39,326 nt of DNA from a bacterium (GTDB lineage Bacteria > Bacillota > Clostridia > Oscillospirales > Oscillospiraceae): assembly GCA_029009095.1 (NCBI GenBank), contig JAQXJT010000046.1, positions 1 to 39,326 on the forward strand. The letters are read 5' to 3'. Position numbers and translations under genes: made by a program. Positions 17,509 through 26,017 of the stretch are shown in pieces (within the stretch, counting starts at the first letter, position 1; each line of letters opens with the position of its first letter). The notes under the pieces were generated by a model, which had not been told where the DNA came from, made no database searches, and saw nothing but the letters and a program-made list of their open reading frames with translations.

Positions 17509-18588
17509 TCAGCGCTTGTAGAGCTTGTTGTAGTACTGGGTGGAGAACTTGTAAAGCTCGTCGGCGGCGATGGCGCTCTGCGCGGGCGCAGCCCAGGCGC
17601 TGGCCATGACGCGGCCGGTGGCGCCGTACTTCTCCACGAACTCGTCCACCTTCAGCCGGATCTGCTCCTCGGTGTCGGTGGGGGCGATGGGGATGTTGAA
17701 AGCGAAGCCCATGCGCGTGCCGAAGTTCTGATAAAGCTCGTCGGGATCATTGATGGGGAGCTGAGGCGACCACATATCGATACCCAGCTCGATCATCTCC
17801 TCGCAGTACTGGATGTTCTTGCCGCAGGAGTGCAGCTCGATGAACTTGCCCTGGCTCTTGACATAGTCGAAGAAGCGCTTGGTGGCGGGCATGATCTGCT
17901 CGCGGAACATCTCGTTGGAGTAGAAACCGGCGCGCTGGGTGCCCCAGTCGTCGTGGTAGCAGATGCCGTCCACCCGGCCGTAGTACTTGAAGATCTTCTC
18001 GCAGGACTCGATCTTGTAGTCGGCCATCTTCTGCAGGAAGCGCTCCAGCGCCTCGGGCTCGGTGTAGAAGGAGAGCAGGAACTCCTCAAAGGGCATCATC
18101 TCGTGGAGACGCTCGGTGAGACCCTCCACGCACTCATAGATGTGGACGCGGTTGGGGTCCAGATTGGCGGCGATCTTTTTGCCGTCGGTCTCAAAGTCCA
18201 CCAGGGAGAGATCGGGCCACTCCACGTCGTTCTCCCAGTTGGCCATGTCGTGGATAACACGGGTGCCGGGCTTGGTGATGGAGCCGCCCGCGGAGGGGAC
18301 CCACTGCCAATACACGCCCCACCAGTCGTAGCCGTCCACGGTCTCGGGAACGGGATGCTCCTCCATGGCGTCAGGCCAGACGATCTGGGTCTCCATGCTC
18401 TTGAAGGGCATCCAGTAGGGCTGGTTGCCGGTGACGCAGCGGATGTAGTTTTCCACGGTGCTGTGCTCCCGGGGCTCCAGAGGCGGTTTCGGGGCCTGCA
18501 TCATGGCAGGGAAGGACTTGGGGTCCTGCCAGAACTTGCTGTAGTCGCGGTTGGCCGCAGTCTGCATAAATCTGCCGATCTCGCTCAT
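17509..18588 (-). CDS. Uroporphyrinogen decarboxylase-family protein (methyltransferase-like), copy 1
   Basis: This 359-aa cytoplasmic protein has the URO-D/MtaA TIM-barrel fold. Outside heme synthesis this family transfers methyl groups from corrinoid proteins. Clear family segments are GYDWWGVYWQWVP (residues 86-98), YHDDWGTQ (211-218) and ELHSCGKNIQYC (251-262). The H-x-C of HSCG is present, but there is no cysteine after residue 262, so the third zinc ligand of typical coenzyme M methyltransferases is not seen. No corrinoid protein gene is next to it. The start ATG has GGAGG 10 bp upstream. It is divergent from the PucR regulator, which probably controls it. It is paralogous to the gene at 24775. 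True heme-pathway HemE is unlikely. Confidence 0.82.
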   Translation of the reverse strand: MSEIGRFMQTAANRDYSKFWQDPKSFPAMMQAPKPPLEPREHSTVENYIRCVTGNQPYWMPFKSMETQIVWPDAMEEHPVPETVDGYDWWGVYWQWVPSAGGSITKPGTRVIHDMANWENDVEWPDLSLVDFETDGKKIAANLDPNRVHIYECVEGLTERLHEMMPFEEFLLSFYTEPEALERFLQKMADYKIESCEKIFKYYGRVDGICYHDDWGTQRAGFYSNEMFREQIMPATKRFFDYVKSQGKFIELHSCGKNIQYCEEMIELGIDMWSPQLPINDPDELYQNFGTRMGFAFNIPIAPTDTEEQIRLKVDEFVEKYGATGRVMASAWAAPAQSAIAADELYKFSTQYYNKLYKR

Positions 18589-18696
18589 ATTCGATGTGCC
18601 TCCTCAGAATAATGTCCACAAGACGCGTCGCCGGGCGCATCCGCCCTGCGTGGGAAACGCCGCGCCGGTTTTCCGGGGAAAAACCTCTTTTCTCTC

Positions 18697-18725
18697 TTCC
18701 CAAGAAAACATTTGTGTTATATAAT
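18697..18725 (+). promoter_or_regulatory. Candidate promoter of the PucR-type regulator gene
   Basis: TTCCCA (18697-18702), 17 bp, then perfect TATAAT (18720-18725). The -35 is weak, which would suit an activated or autoregulated promoter. Confidence 0.4.
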
Positions 18726-18742
18726 ATATATCGAATATATTA
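18722..18742. promoter_or_regulatory. 21-bp inverted repeat, probable operator
   Basis: TAATATAT-ATCGA-ATATATTA has perfect 8-bp arms. It overlaps the -10/start region of the PucR-gene promoter and the minus-strand -10 candidates, a natural site for binding of a dimeric regulator such as the adjacent PucR protein. Confidence 0.45.
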
Positions 18743-18895
18743 CAGGTACATTATAATGCTAAATCCGCCCACTTCCTATGTGCGCTGAATCCAATTCATG
18801 GGAGAATACGAGAGACTTTTTTTGTGCGCCCGGCCGGTGAAGAGGACGGGAGCGGCTGATGTGGGGACAGAACCCCAGGAGAATGGAGGAAAACC

Positions 18896-20356
18896 GTGAA
18901 GCTGAGTATGTGGATGATCGCCAACCGTCTCAGAGATCTGGATCCTGTAGTGGAGCTGGACGAGGACGCCCCCGTGACGCTCAACAGCGCCCGCCTGGCC
19001 TATGCCACCAACTGCGTCTATCTCTCCAGTGAGAAGGAGGATGAGGTGCTGTGTAAGGGCGACGGGGGGACGCTGCGCTTTTCCGGTATCGACCTGCATA
19101 CGTGTTTCGAGGTGATGCAGGGCGTTTTCGATTATTTTGAAGACTGGAACGCCACGGTCCAGGAGAGCATACATGAGGAGCGGTATCAGGACATGGTGGA
19201 TCTGGCCTGGCAGGTGCTGCAAAACCCCCTGCTGCTCTTTGACGGAAACAACCGTGTGCTGGGCATCACCCGGCAGTATCCCTCCAACGCCCTGGATGCG
19301 GAATGGAGCTACATCTCCCGTTTTGGCTACTCCTCCGTGGACGCGGTGCGTCAGCTCCGCCGCTCCGGTTACAGCCACGAACGCAACGGCATCGCCACCT
19401 TTGAGAACAACGACAACAATTTTGTGAAATACAGCAACATCACCGTGTACCTGAACTGGGGCGACGTGGTCTGCGGCCATCTTACGCTGCTGTCCTACGA
19501 CCACCCCTTCAACCCCGGCGACGTCCAGCTTATGGAGACTCTGGCGGGGATGCTTCGCCCCGCCATGGCCCAGATGTTCTTCCAGAGCGAGAAAAGCTCC
19601 ACGGTGGATGTGCTGCTGAATTTGCTGCTGGACAAGCCCTGCGGGGCGGAGCAGCTGGAGGCCCGGCTGCGCTACACCTCCTGGAAGAGCGATGACAACT
19701 ACTTTGTTGCCGTGGTGACGATCCCGGGGGAGGGGCACAGCAATGACATGGGTCTGCTGCAAATACGCCAGATCCTCATCCGGTATGTCTCCAACAGCGT
19801 GGTGCTGAAAAACGGCGACGATCTGGTGATCGTGAGTACCCGGGACATCCGGCAGGATCAGGTGGCCGCGGAGACGCTGGACAGTCTTTTGGACAGCAAC
19901 CCCGTGGCGGTGGGCTTCAGCATGGAAGGGCGGGGCGCGCGCAGCATCGGCGTGCTCTATACCCAAGCCCGCTACGCCATCCGCCGGGGAAGGGAGGCGG
20001 CTCCGGAGAGCCGGTTTTACGATTTCTTCTCCGTGGCCACGGACTTCATGCTGGAACAGCCCCTCAAGGAGGCGGTGGGCGCGGTGATGCCCCGGCTGGG
20101 GGAACTCTGGGAGGAGCGCCGGGACGGGGACGAGCTGCTGGAGACGCTGCGCATTTACATCGGCCAAAACCGCTCCGCCGTTAAGACCGCATCCGCCCTC
20201 TATATCCACCGCAACACCGTTCTCTACCGGGTGCAGAAGGTGGAGGAGACGCTGGGGCTGGACTTCCACAATGTCTACGACCGCCACTATTTCCTCACCG
20301 CCCTTCACACGCTGGAACTCTGGGAGCTGCGGCGGCGGGAAGAGGGAACGGAATGA
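18896..20356 (+). CDS. PucR/CdaR-family transcriptional regulator
   Basis: This is a 486-aa transcription factor of the PucR family. The C-terminus carries the PucR helix-turn-helix (about residues 419-460) with NRSAVKTASALYIHRNTVLY, followed by RVQKVEETLGL. The central GGDEF-like/CdaR region spans about residues 230-390. The N-terminal third is probably the sensory part. The start is GTG 18896, with GGAGG 7 bp upstream. PucR-type regulators commonly control purine, sugar-diacid or amino-acid catabolic genes next to them. Here the divergent partner is a URO-D-family gene, so that is the likely target. The effector is unknown. Confidence 0.88.
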   Translation: MKLSMWMIANRLRDLDPVVELDEDAPVTLNSARLAYATNCVYLSSEKEDEVLCKGDGGTLRFSGIDLHTCFEVMQGVFDYFEDWNATVQESIHEERYQDMVDLAWQVLQNPLLLFDGNNRVLGITRQYPSNALDAEWSYISRFGYSSVDAVRQLRRSGYSHERNGIATFENNDNNFVKYSNITVYLNWGDVVCGHLTLLSYDHPFNPGDVQLMETLAGMLRPAMAQMFFQSEKSSTVDVLLNLLLDKPCGAEQLEARLRYTSWKSDDNYFVAVVTIPGEGHSNDMGLLQIRQILIRYVSNSVVLKNGDDLVIVSTRDIRQDQVAAETLDSLLDSNPVAVGFSMEGRGARSIGVLYTQARYAIRRGREAAPESRFYDFFSVATDFMLEQPLKEAVGAVMPRLGELWEERRDGDELLETLRIYIGQNRSAVKTASALYIHRNTVLYRVQKVEETLGLDFHNVYDRHYFLTALHTLELWELRRREEGTE

Positions 20357-20382
20357 ATCAGCCCCCCTGCGGAGGCACGCAT

Positions 20383-20416
20383 AAAAAATTCCCCCGATCG
20401 GATGATCGGGGGAATT
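20383..20416 (-). terminator. Terminator of rpsU
   Basis: AATTCCCCCGATC (20387-20399) and GATCGGGGGAATT (20404-20416) form a perfect 13-bp stem with a 4-nt loop. On the minus strand a run of T follows (complement of 20383-20388). It also separates the convergent PucR gene. Confidence 0.9.
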
Positions 20417-20424
20417 CACGCTTC

Positions 20425-20610
20425 TCAGTAGTAGCGCTTATTCTTGTTCTTACGGGCGGCCTCGGACTTCTTGCGGCGCTTGACGCTGGGGCTCTGGTAG
20501 TACTCCTTCTTCCGCAGGTCAGCCAGCACCCCGGACTTGGCGCAGGAGCGCTTGAAGCGCTTCAGAGCAGCATCCAGAGACTCGTTTTCCTTGACGTGGA
20601 CTTCCGACAT
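20425..20610 (-). CDS. rpsU: 30S ribosomal protein S21
   Basis: This is small-subunit ribosomal protein S21, 61 aa. It starts with [20 protein letters not shown], the family hallmark, and continues with the [20 protein letters not shown] region and a basic tail. The ribosome site GGAGGGAGGG precedes the ATG, and a consensus promoter (20680-20708) and strong terminator flank it, so it is a separate transcription unit. Confidence 0.97.
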   Translation of the reverse strand: MSEVHVKENESLDAALKRFKRSCAKSGVLADLRKKEYYQSPSVKRRKKSEAARKNKNKRYY

Positions 20611-20679
20611 TCTATTTCCCTCCCTCCAGTTGCGCCGAAACGCTTTGAGAGACCAAATTTTCGGCTTTTAAGCATGAAT

Positions 20680-20708
20680 ATTATACTCATTTGCCCTATC
20701 CTTGTCAA
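20680..20708 (-). promoter_or_regulatory. rpsU promoter
   Basis: On the minus strand perfect TTGACA (20703-20708), 17 bp and perfect TATAAT (20680-20685), about 70 bp before the ATG at 20610. Confidence 0.9.
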
Positions 20709-20760
20709 GGGTAAAAACCGTAATTCTCCATTTCCTTTTGTTTTGCATGGCTTTCCGTGG

Positions 20761-20789
20761 TTTACAACGGCGGCGTCCTATGGTAAAAT
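20761..20789 (+). promoter_or_regulatory. Promoter of prfA operon
   Basis: TTTACA (20761-20766), 17-bp spacer and TAAAAT (20784-20789), 33 bp before the prfA ATG. Confidence 0.65.
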
Positions 20790-20822
20790 GTCCCCGGAAA
20801 GCCACGGCAAAGGAGGGCGGGA

Positions 20823-21932
20823 ATGGCGGAAAATACACGGGAAACGCGCCAGCGCGCGGCTTCCGGCGAGAACTCTTACCGGGAGCGGTATCACGAGATC
20901 GAGACGCGCTACCGGGAGATCGAGGCGCGGCTCTCCCAAAAGGAGACCTATGCGGACAAGGAGCTTCTCTCCTCCCTGAACCGCTCCCGCAAGGAGCTGG
21001 AACCGCTGAGAGAGCTCTACGGACGGTGTGTGGAGGCGGAGGCGCGGCGGGACGAGGCCGGGGCGCTGCTGGGAGACCGGGAGTTGGGCGAGCTGGCCAG
21101 AGAAGAGTGGAACGCGGCCAGAGAAGAGCTGAAAGAACTGGAAAAGGAACTGGCCGTCTTGCTGACCCCCACCGACCCGCTGGACGAAAAGAATGTCATC
21201 ATGGAGATCCGCGCCGGCGTAGGCGGGGAGGAGAGCGCCCTGTTCGCCGGGGAGCTTTACCGTATGTACAGCATGTACGCCCAGAAAAAGGGCTGGAATA
21301 CGGAGATCGCCAATCTCAGCGAGAATGAAAAGGGCGGCGTGAAGGAGATCGATTTTGTGATCTCGGGCCGGGGAGCCTACTCTCACTTGAAGTATGAAAG
21401 CGGCGTCCACCGGGTGCAGCGGGTGCCGGAGACCGAGACGCAGGGTCGCATCCACACCAGCACCGCCACGGTGGCGGTGCTCCCGGAGATGGACGAGACG
21501 GAGTTTGAGCTGAATTTGAACGAGGTGCAGATCGACACCTTCCGCTCCTCCGGCGCGGGCGGGCAGAAGGTCAACAAGACCTCCAGCGCCATCCGCGTCA
21601 CCCACCTGCCCACGGGCACGGTGGTGGAGTGTCAGGACGAGCGCAGCCAGTATAAGAATAAGGCGAGGGCGCTGAGCATCCTCAGCTCCCGTCTGGCCCA
21701 GGCGGAGCGGGAGCGGCAGGACGCCCAGGTGAGCGCCGAGCGGCGCAGTCAGGTGGGCAGCGGTATGCGCAACGAGCGCATCCGCACCTATAACTTCCCC
21801 CAGGGCCGGGTCACCGACCACCGCATCAACCTGACGCTCTACAAGATCGACAGCGTCATGGACGGGGAGCTGGACGAGCTGATCGCCGCGCTGCGCGCCG
21901 CCGAGCAGACAGAGAAACTGAAAGAGGTCTGA
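20823..21932 (+). CDS. prfA: Peptide chain release factor 1
   Basis: This is RF1, which recognises UAA and UAG and triggers peptide release, 369 aa. The universal GGQ lies at residues 246-248 in [17 protein letters not shown]. The stop-codon reading tripeptide is P-E-T at 202-204, of the RF1 PxT class rather than the RF2 SPF class. The N-terminal helical domain and the peptidyl-tRNA segment [20 protein letters not shown] are intact. The start ATG has AAAGGAGGG upstream. It is followed 6 bp later by the TsaC-CoaE fusion, so the two are co-transcribed. Pairing of prfA with a TsaC/Sua5 gene is a common arrangement. Confidence 0.96.
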   Translation: MAENTRETRQRAASGENSYRERYHEIETRYREIEARLSQKETYADKELLSSLNRSRKELEPLRELYGRCVEAEARRDEAGALLGDRELGELAREEWNAAREELKELEKELAVLLTPTDPLDEKNVIMEIRAGVGGEESALFAGELYRMYSMYAQKKGWNTEIANLSENEKGGVKEIDFVISGRGAYSHLKYESGVHRVQRVPETETQGRIHTSTATVAVLPEMDETEFELNLNEVQIDTFRSSGAGGQKVNKTSSAIRVTHLPTGTVVECQDERSQYKNKARALSILSSRLAQAERERQDAQVSAERRSQVGSGMRNERIRTYNFPQGRVTDHRINLTLYKIDSVMDGELDELIAALRAAEQTEKLKEV

Positions 21933-21938
21933 GGAAGC

Positions 21939-23150
21939 ATGGAGACGAAGGTTTTTCGCAGCCGGGCCGAGCTGCCACAGGTCACGGAGATACTCCGGGA
22001 GGGTGGGCTGGCTGCCGTGCCCACGGAGACGGTCTACGGCCTGTGCGCCAACGCCCTGGACGCCGGGGCGGTGGAGAAGATCTACGCCGTGAAGGGCCGG
22101 CCGGAGAACAAGCCCCTCTCGGTGATGATCAGCGGGGCGGAGGAAATGGGGCGCTACTGCCGGGATGTGCCCCCCGCGGCCCGGGCGCTGGCGGCGAAAT
22201 ACTGGCCCGGGCCGCTGACCATCATCCTCCCGGCCGGAGAGTGTATCCCCGGCGTGGTGCTGGCCGGAGGGGATACCGTGGGGCTGCGCTGCCCCGACCA
22301 TCCGCTGACTCTGGCGCTGCTGGAGCAGAGCGGCCTGCCGCTGGCAGGCCCCTCCGCCAACCCCTCCGGGGCGGAGCCGCCCAGAAGCGCGGAGGCCGTG
22401 CTGGGCTACTTCGGGGGGAAGATCGAGGCTGTGCTGGACGGGGGCGCGTGCGCTCTGGGCGAGCCCTCCACGCTGCTGGATATGTCCTCCGAGCCCTACC
22501 GCATCCTCCGGCAGGGGAGTCTGGGGCGGGAGAGCATTGAGGAGACGCTGCGAAAGAACATGACCGTGGTGGGTCTCACCGGCGGCAGCGGCGTGGGCAA
22601 GACCAGCGCCCTTCGGGAGCTGGAGCGCCGGGGCGCGCTGATCCTGGACTGTGACGAGATCTACCACGAGCTGACCGTCAGCTCCCCGGAGATGAAAGCG
22701 GCGCTGGAAGCGCGCTTCGGGGCGGTGTACCGGGACGGCGTGCTGGATCGGAAAGCCCTGGGCAGCGTGGTGTTTCAGGACGCAGCGGCGCTGGAGGCGC
22801 TGAACGCCATCACCCACTGCTTCGTACTGGAGGAGGTGGACAGGCGGCTGCGCCGTCACGCCATGGCGGGCGGGCGGCTGGGCGCCATCGACGCGGTGGC
22901 GCTGCTGGAGAGCGGGTTGGGCGAGCTGTGCACCTTCACGGTGGCCGTGACGGCGGAGGAGGAGGTGCGCGTGCGGCGCATCATGGCGCGGGACGGTATC
23001 AGCGAGGACTACGCCCGCAGCCGCATCCGCGCCCAGAAAAGCCCGGCGTACTTCGCGGAGCACTGCGACTATGTGCTGGAGAATAACGGCAGCCGGGAGG
23101 AGTTCGACCGGCGCTGCCGGGAGTTCTTCGCCCAGACCATACAGGAGTAA
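21939..23150 (+). CDS. Fusion of threonylcarbamoyl-AMP synthase (TsaC/Sua5/YrdC) and dephospho-CoA kinase (CoaE)
   Basis: This is one 403-aa reading frame with two enzymes. Residues 1 to about 205 are a YrdC/TsaC domain making threonylcarbamoyl-AMP for tRNA t6A. It has VPTETVYGLCANAL (27-40), the KGRPENKPLSVMIS motif (52-65) and GPSANPSG (137-144). Residues 208-403 are a dephospho-CoA kinase domain for the last step of CoA synthesis. It has P-loop GLTGGSGVGKTS (212-223), DCDEIYHEL (237-245, the usual D-x-D) and a late RDGISEDYARSRIRAQKS lid/adenine segment. There is no stop or frameshift between the domains. An ATG at the junction (22559) has only a poor SD, so a fused protein is expected. 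It is coupled to prfA. Confidence 0.88.
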   Translation: METKVFRSRAELPQVTEILREGGLAAVPTETVYGLCANALDAGAVEKIYAVKGRPENKPLSVMISGAEEMGRYCRDVPPAARALAAKYWPGPLTIILPAGECIPGVVLAGGDTVGLRCPDHPLTLALLEQSGLPLAGPSANPSGAEPPRSAEAVLGYFGGKIEAVLDGGACALGEPSTLLDMSSEPYRILRQGSLGRESIEETLRKNMTVVGLTGGSGVGKTSALRELERRGALILDCDEIYHELTVSSPEMKAALEARFGAVYRDGVLDRKALGSVVFQDAAALEALNAITHCFVLEEVDRRLRRHAMAGGRLGAIDAVALLESGLGELCTFTVAVTAEEEVRVRRIMARDGISEDYARSRIRAQKSPAYFAEHCDYVLENNGSREEFDRRCREFFAQTIQE

Positions 23151-23191
23151 GCAAGTTTTCCCATATATTCATCCACATAAGGAGGAACATC

Positions 23192-24586
23192 ATGTCTGAA
23201 ACCGAAAAGAACATCCGGGACGACCTCTTTTACCAGCAGAAGAACGGCTACGACCTCATGGACACCGAGGAGCGGCTGGAGCTGGAGCGCTACTGCGGCG
23301 AGTACATGAACTATCTGAACGTCTCCCGTACCGAGCGGGAAGCCGTCCGGGAGGGCATTGCCCTGGCCGAGAGCAAGGGCTTCGTCCCCTACGAGAAGGG
23401 CATGGCCCTGACTCGGGGCACCAAGGTCTATCTGAATAACCGGGACAAGTCCCTGCTGCTGGCCGTCATGGGCGAGAAGCCGCTGAGCTTCGGCGCCAAC
23501 ATCGCTGCCGCCCATGTGGACGCGCCCCGGCTGGATCTCAAGCAGATCCCCCTCTACGAGGACAGCGAGCTGTGCTACTTCAAGACCCACTACTACGGCG
23601 GCATCAAGAAGTACCAGTGGGTCACCATCCCTCTGGAGCTCCACGGCGTGGTCTGCAAGAAGAACGGCGAGAAGGTGGACGTGGTCATCGGCCGGGAGAA
23701 AGAGGATCCCCGGTTCGTCATCACCGATTTGCTGCCCCACCTGGGCAAGGATCAGATGAGCAAGCCCGCCTCTCAGGTCATCCAGGGCGAGGGTCTCAAT
23801 CTGCTCATCGGCAGCGTGCCCTACGCCGACGATGGCAGCGACCGGGTGAAGCTGGCCGTCATCAGCCTGCTCAACGACCGGTACGGCATCACCGAGGAAG
23901 ATTTTCTCTCCGCCGAGCTGGAGGCTGTCCCCGCCTTTGATGTGTGCGATCTGGGTCTGGATCGCTCCCTGATCGGCGGCTACGGCCACGACGACCGGGT
24001 CTGCGCCTATGCGGAGCTGGCCGCCATCTGCGAGACGGAGCTGCCCGAGCGCACCAGCGTGTGTATTCTCGCGGACAAGGAGGAGGTCGGCTCCATGGGC
24101 GTTTCCGGTATGCAGTCCCAGGTGTTCGAGGCCTTTATGTCCGAGCTTTGCGAGAGCCAGGGCGTGTCCCTGCGGGAGTGCCTGTGGAACAGCTTCTGCA
24201 TCAGCGCCGATGTGTGCAATGCTTTCGACCCCATGTACCCCGAGGTGAGCGAGAAGCGCAACGGCGCCAAGATCAACTACGGCATGGGGATCTGCAAGTT
24301 CACCGGCTCCGGCGGCAAGGGCGGCAGCAGCGACGCCTCCGCCGAGGTGGTGGGCACCCTGCGCAGGATCTTCGCCGACAACAAGGTGGTCTGGCAGATG
24401 GCCGAGCTGGGCAAGGTCGACCAGGGCGGCGGCGGCACCGTGGCGCTCTACATGGCCAACCGGAACATCGATACCATCGACGCCGGCGTGCCCGTGCTGA
24501 GTATGCACGCCCCCTTTGAGACGGTGGCCAAGTTCGACTGCTACATGACCTACAAGGGCATCAAGGCCTTTTACGCCGATCGCTGA
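23192..24586 (+). CDS. M18 family aminopeptidase (aspartyl aminopeptidase type)
   Basis: This is a zinc aminopeptidase of MEROPS family M18, 464 aa, cytosolic, removing N-terminal (often acidic) residues from peptides. Metal and catalytic motifs are AAHVDAPRLD (106-115), GGYGHDDRV in the middle, ADKEEVGS for the catalytic Glu pair, and a C-terminal MHAPFE histidine. AAGGAGGAAC precedes the ATG. It follows the TsaC-CoaE fusion by 41 bp and ends at a terminator, so it may be the last gene of the prfA operon or have its own promoter, which I do not see. Confidence 0.92.
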   Translation: MSETEKNIRDDLFYQQKNGYDLMDTEERLELERYCGEYMNYLNVSRTEREAVREGIALAESKGFVPYEKGMALTRGTKVYLNNRDKSLLLAVMGEKPLSFGANIAAAHVDAPRLDLKQIPLYEDSELCYFKTHYYGGIKKYQWVTIPLELHGVVCKKNGEKVDVVIGREKEDPRFVITDLLPHLGKDQMSKPASQVIQGEGLNLLIGSVPYADDGSDRVKLAVISLLNDRYGITEEDFLSAELEAVPAFDVCDLGLDRSLIGGYGHDDRVCAYAELAAICETELPERTSVCILADKEEVGSMGVSGMQSQVFEAFMSELCESQGVSLRECLWNSFCISADVCNAFDPMYPEVSEKRNGAKINYGMGICKFTGSGGKGGSSDASAEVVGTLRRIFADNKVVWQMAELGKVDQGGGGTVALYMANRNIDTIDAGVPVLSMHAPFETVAKFDCYMTYKGIKAFYADR

Positions 24587-24596
24587 AGAACATAGA

Positions 24597-24630
24597 CACA
24601 AAGGGCGGATGATCTCATCCGCCCTTTGTG
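24597..24630. terminator. Terminator after M18 aminopeptidase gene
   Basis: Perfect 16-bp arms, CACAAAGGGCGGATGA / TCATCCGCCCTTTGTG, around a TC centre, 10 bp after the stop. The T content at the 3' side is modest. Confidence 0.75.
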
Positions 24631-24686
24631 CATCCGGACGGAACAAAATGTCGAAACCGGCGAGTTAGTATTCTCCTTTTTGTCAG

Positions 24687-24715
24687 TTGCGGCTTCGCGG
24701 ATTTTATGTTATTAT
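24687..24715 (+). promoter_or_regulatory. Promoter of URO-D copy 2
   Basis: TTGCGG (24687-24692), 17 bp, then TATTAT (24710-24715). The small palindrome GTTATTATAAC covers the -10 box. Confidence 0.55.
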
Positions 24716-24774
24716 AACTCCGTTGCATAGAGGACGCCTTCAGGCGGCATTCAATCAGGAAAAGAGGTAGCGCT

Positions 24775-25824
24775 ATGAGCTTCGAGAAGTACAGCCCCGA
24801 TGAGCTGGAGGTAAAGGAACGCGCCCGGAGCTTCCGGGGCGAGGTGGAGTTTTTCAACACCCCCATCACCTCCAGGGAGAACATTCTGCGGCTCTATCAG
24901 GGCAAGACGCCCATGTGGATTCCGTTCACCGGCGAGATGACCAATGTGAAGGCTGACTGCGACCCGGAAAACCAGGCCCGCAGCGGCAGCGGCGGCATTG
25001 ACGGCTGGGGCGTGGAATGGGTTTGGGTGCCCGCCGCCAACGGCGCCATGGTCAAGCCCGGCAACCCCATGGTCACGGACATCAACAACTGGGAGGAAGT
25101 GCTCACTGTGCCCCACCCGGAGGAGTGGGACTGGGAAGGCTGCTACGAGCGTAACAAGGGGAAGAAGAGCGACGACAAGATCTTTGAGATGACCGTGGGC
25201 TCCTGCCTCTTCGAGCGGCTGATCGCCGTTATGGACTATGCCGGGGCGGCCATGGCCCTCATCGATGAGGATCAGAAAGAGGGTGTGCACCGCTTCTTCC
25301 GGGCTGTCACCGACTCCCGCAAGGAGTACTACACCCAGATGAAGAAGTGGTTCAACCCCGAGGTGGTCAACTTCAACGACGACTGGGGTACCCAGCGGGC
25401 CGAGAGCTTCTCCGTGGCCACCGCCCGGGAGATGCTGCTGCCCTATGTGAAGGAGACCGTGGAGCACGTCCACTCCCTGGGTATGTACATCGATCTGCAC
25501 AGCTGCGGCTTTGTGGAAAACTTTGTGCCCCTCTTCATCGAGGCGGGCTTTGACTCCTGGGGCGGCCAGCCGCTCAACGACAAGCCCAAGCTGAAAAAGC
25601 AGTACGGCGATAAGATGATCTTCACCCACGAGCTGGACCTGCCCGCCGACTATACCGACGAGCAGCTCACCGACGCCGTGGAGAAGTTCATGCTGGAGTT
25701 TGGCTACGACAACCGGGTGTTCTTCGGCGGCAATATGGCCGATCCGAGGCTCCACCGGGCCATCTACGAGGCCTCCCGCCGGAACTACGACCGGCTGGTG
25801 GCAGAGGGTAAGGCCATCCTCTGA
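24775..25824 (+). CDS. Uroporphyrinogen decarboxylase-family protein (methyltransferase-like), copy 2
   Basis: This 349-aa URO-D/MtaA-fold protein is paralogous to the gene at 17509-18588. Shared landmarks are GGIDGWGVEWVWVPAANG (residues 73-90), FNDDWGTQ (200-207) and DLHSCGF (240-246). As in copy 1, no cysteine follows HSCG, so the third zinc ligand of coenzyme M methyltransferases is not apparent. The family fold suggests methyl transfer or binding of a related substrate. No corrinoid or MeTr partner is nearby. It is monocistronic, with its own promoter and a strong terminator. AAAGAGG lies before the ATG. Its function cannot be narrowed further. Confidence 0.82.
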   Translation: MSFEKYSPDELEVKERARSFRGEVEFFNTPITSRENILRLYQGKTPMWIPFTGEMTNVKADCDPENQARSGSGGIDGWGVEWVWVPAANGAMVKPGNPMVTDINNWEEVLTVPHPEEWDWEGCYERNKGKKSDDKIFEMTVGSCLFERLIAVMDYAGAAMALIDEDQKEGVHRFFRAVTDSRKEYYTQMKKWFNPEVVNFNDDWGTQRAESFSVATAREMLLPYVKETVEHVHSLGMYIDLHSCGFVENFVPLFIEAGFDSWGGQPLNDKPKLKKQYGDKMIFTHELDLPADYTDEQLTDAVEKFMLEFGYDNRVFFGGNMADPRLHRAIYEASRRNYDRLVAEGKAIL

Positions 25825-25844
25825 GTCCCCCGAAATAGGAGCAC

Positions 25845-25876
25845 AAACCGCCCGAGCACCCGTTCGGGCGGTTTTT
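25845..25876 (+). terminator. Terminator of URO-D copy 2
   Basis: AACCGCCCGA (25846-25855) pairs with TCGGGCGGTT (25864-25873), followed by TTT, 20 bp after the stop. Confidence 0.88.
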
Positions 25877-25904
25877 CCGCGTCCATAGGGAAGGGGGAAA
25901 GGCG

Positions 25905-25933
25905 TTGACAGGGGAGAGGATAAAAGCTATAAT
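25905..25933 (+). promoter_or_regulatory. Promoter of DUF4012 operon
   Basis: Perfect TTGACA (25905-25910), 17-bp spacer, perfect TATAAT (25928-25933). The leader to the ATG at 26018 is about 75 nt and holds a weak CCCGG/CCGGG hairpin. Confidence 0.88.
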
Positions 25934-26017
25934 AAACTCCATATGCAAAGAATTCTGTATACATTGTAGAGAACCCGGCACAGTACAACCGGGGCTGAGT
26001 CATAATGGGAGGCTATC

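Larger units (their letters stand above)
18589..18895. other. Divergent regulatory region between URO-D copy 1 and PucR gene
   Basis: This 307-bp gap holds no gene. Its centre (about 18705-18765) is strongly AT-rich and contains plus-strand TATAAT boxes at 18720-18725 and 18752-18757, and minus-strand -10-like text TATAAC/TATATT. It also contains an extended dyad at 18722-18742. Leaders of about 120 to 160 nt would result on both sides. Confidence 0.6.

Noticed and set aside
17509-18588. Annotation as heme-pathway HemE
   Set aside because: Motifs (DDWGTQ, HSCG) and paralogy to 24775-25824 fit the methyltransferase-like branch, and no other heme gene is nearby.
22550-22570. Separate coaE gene starting at the ATG at 22559
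   Set aside because: There is no stop after the TsaC domain and only a poorly placed SD, so one fused protein is the simpler reading.
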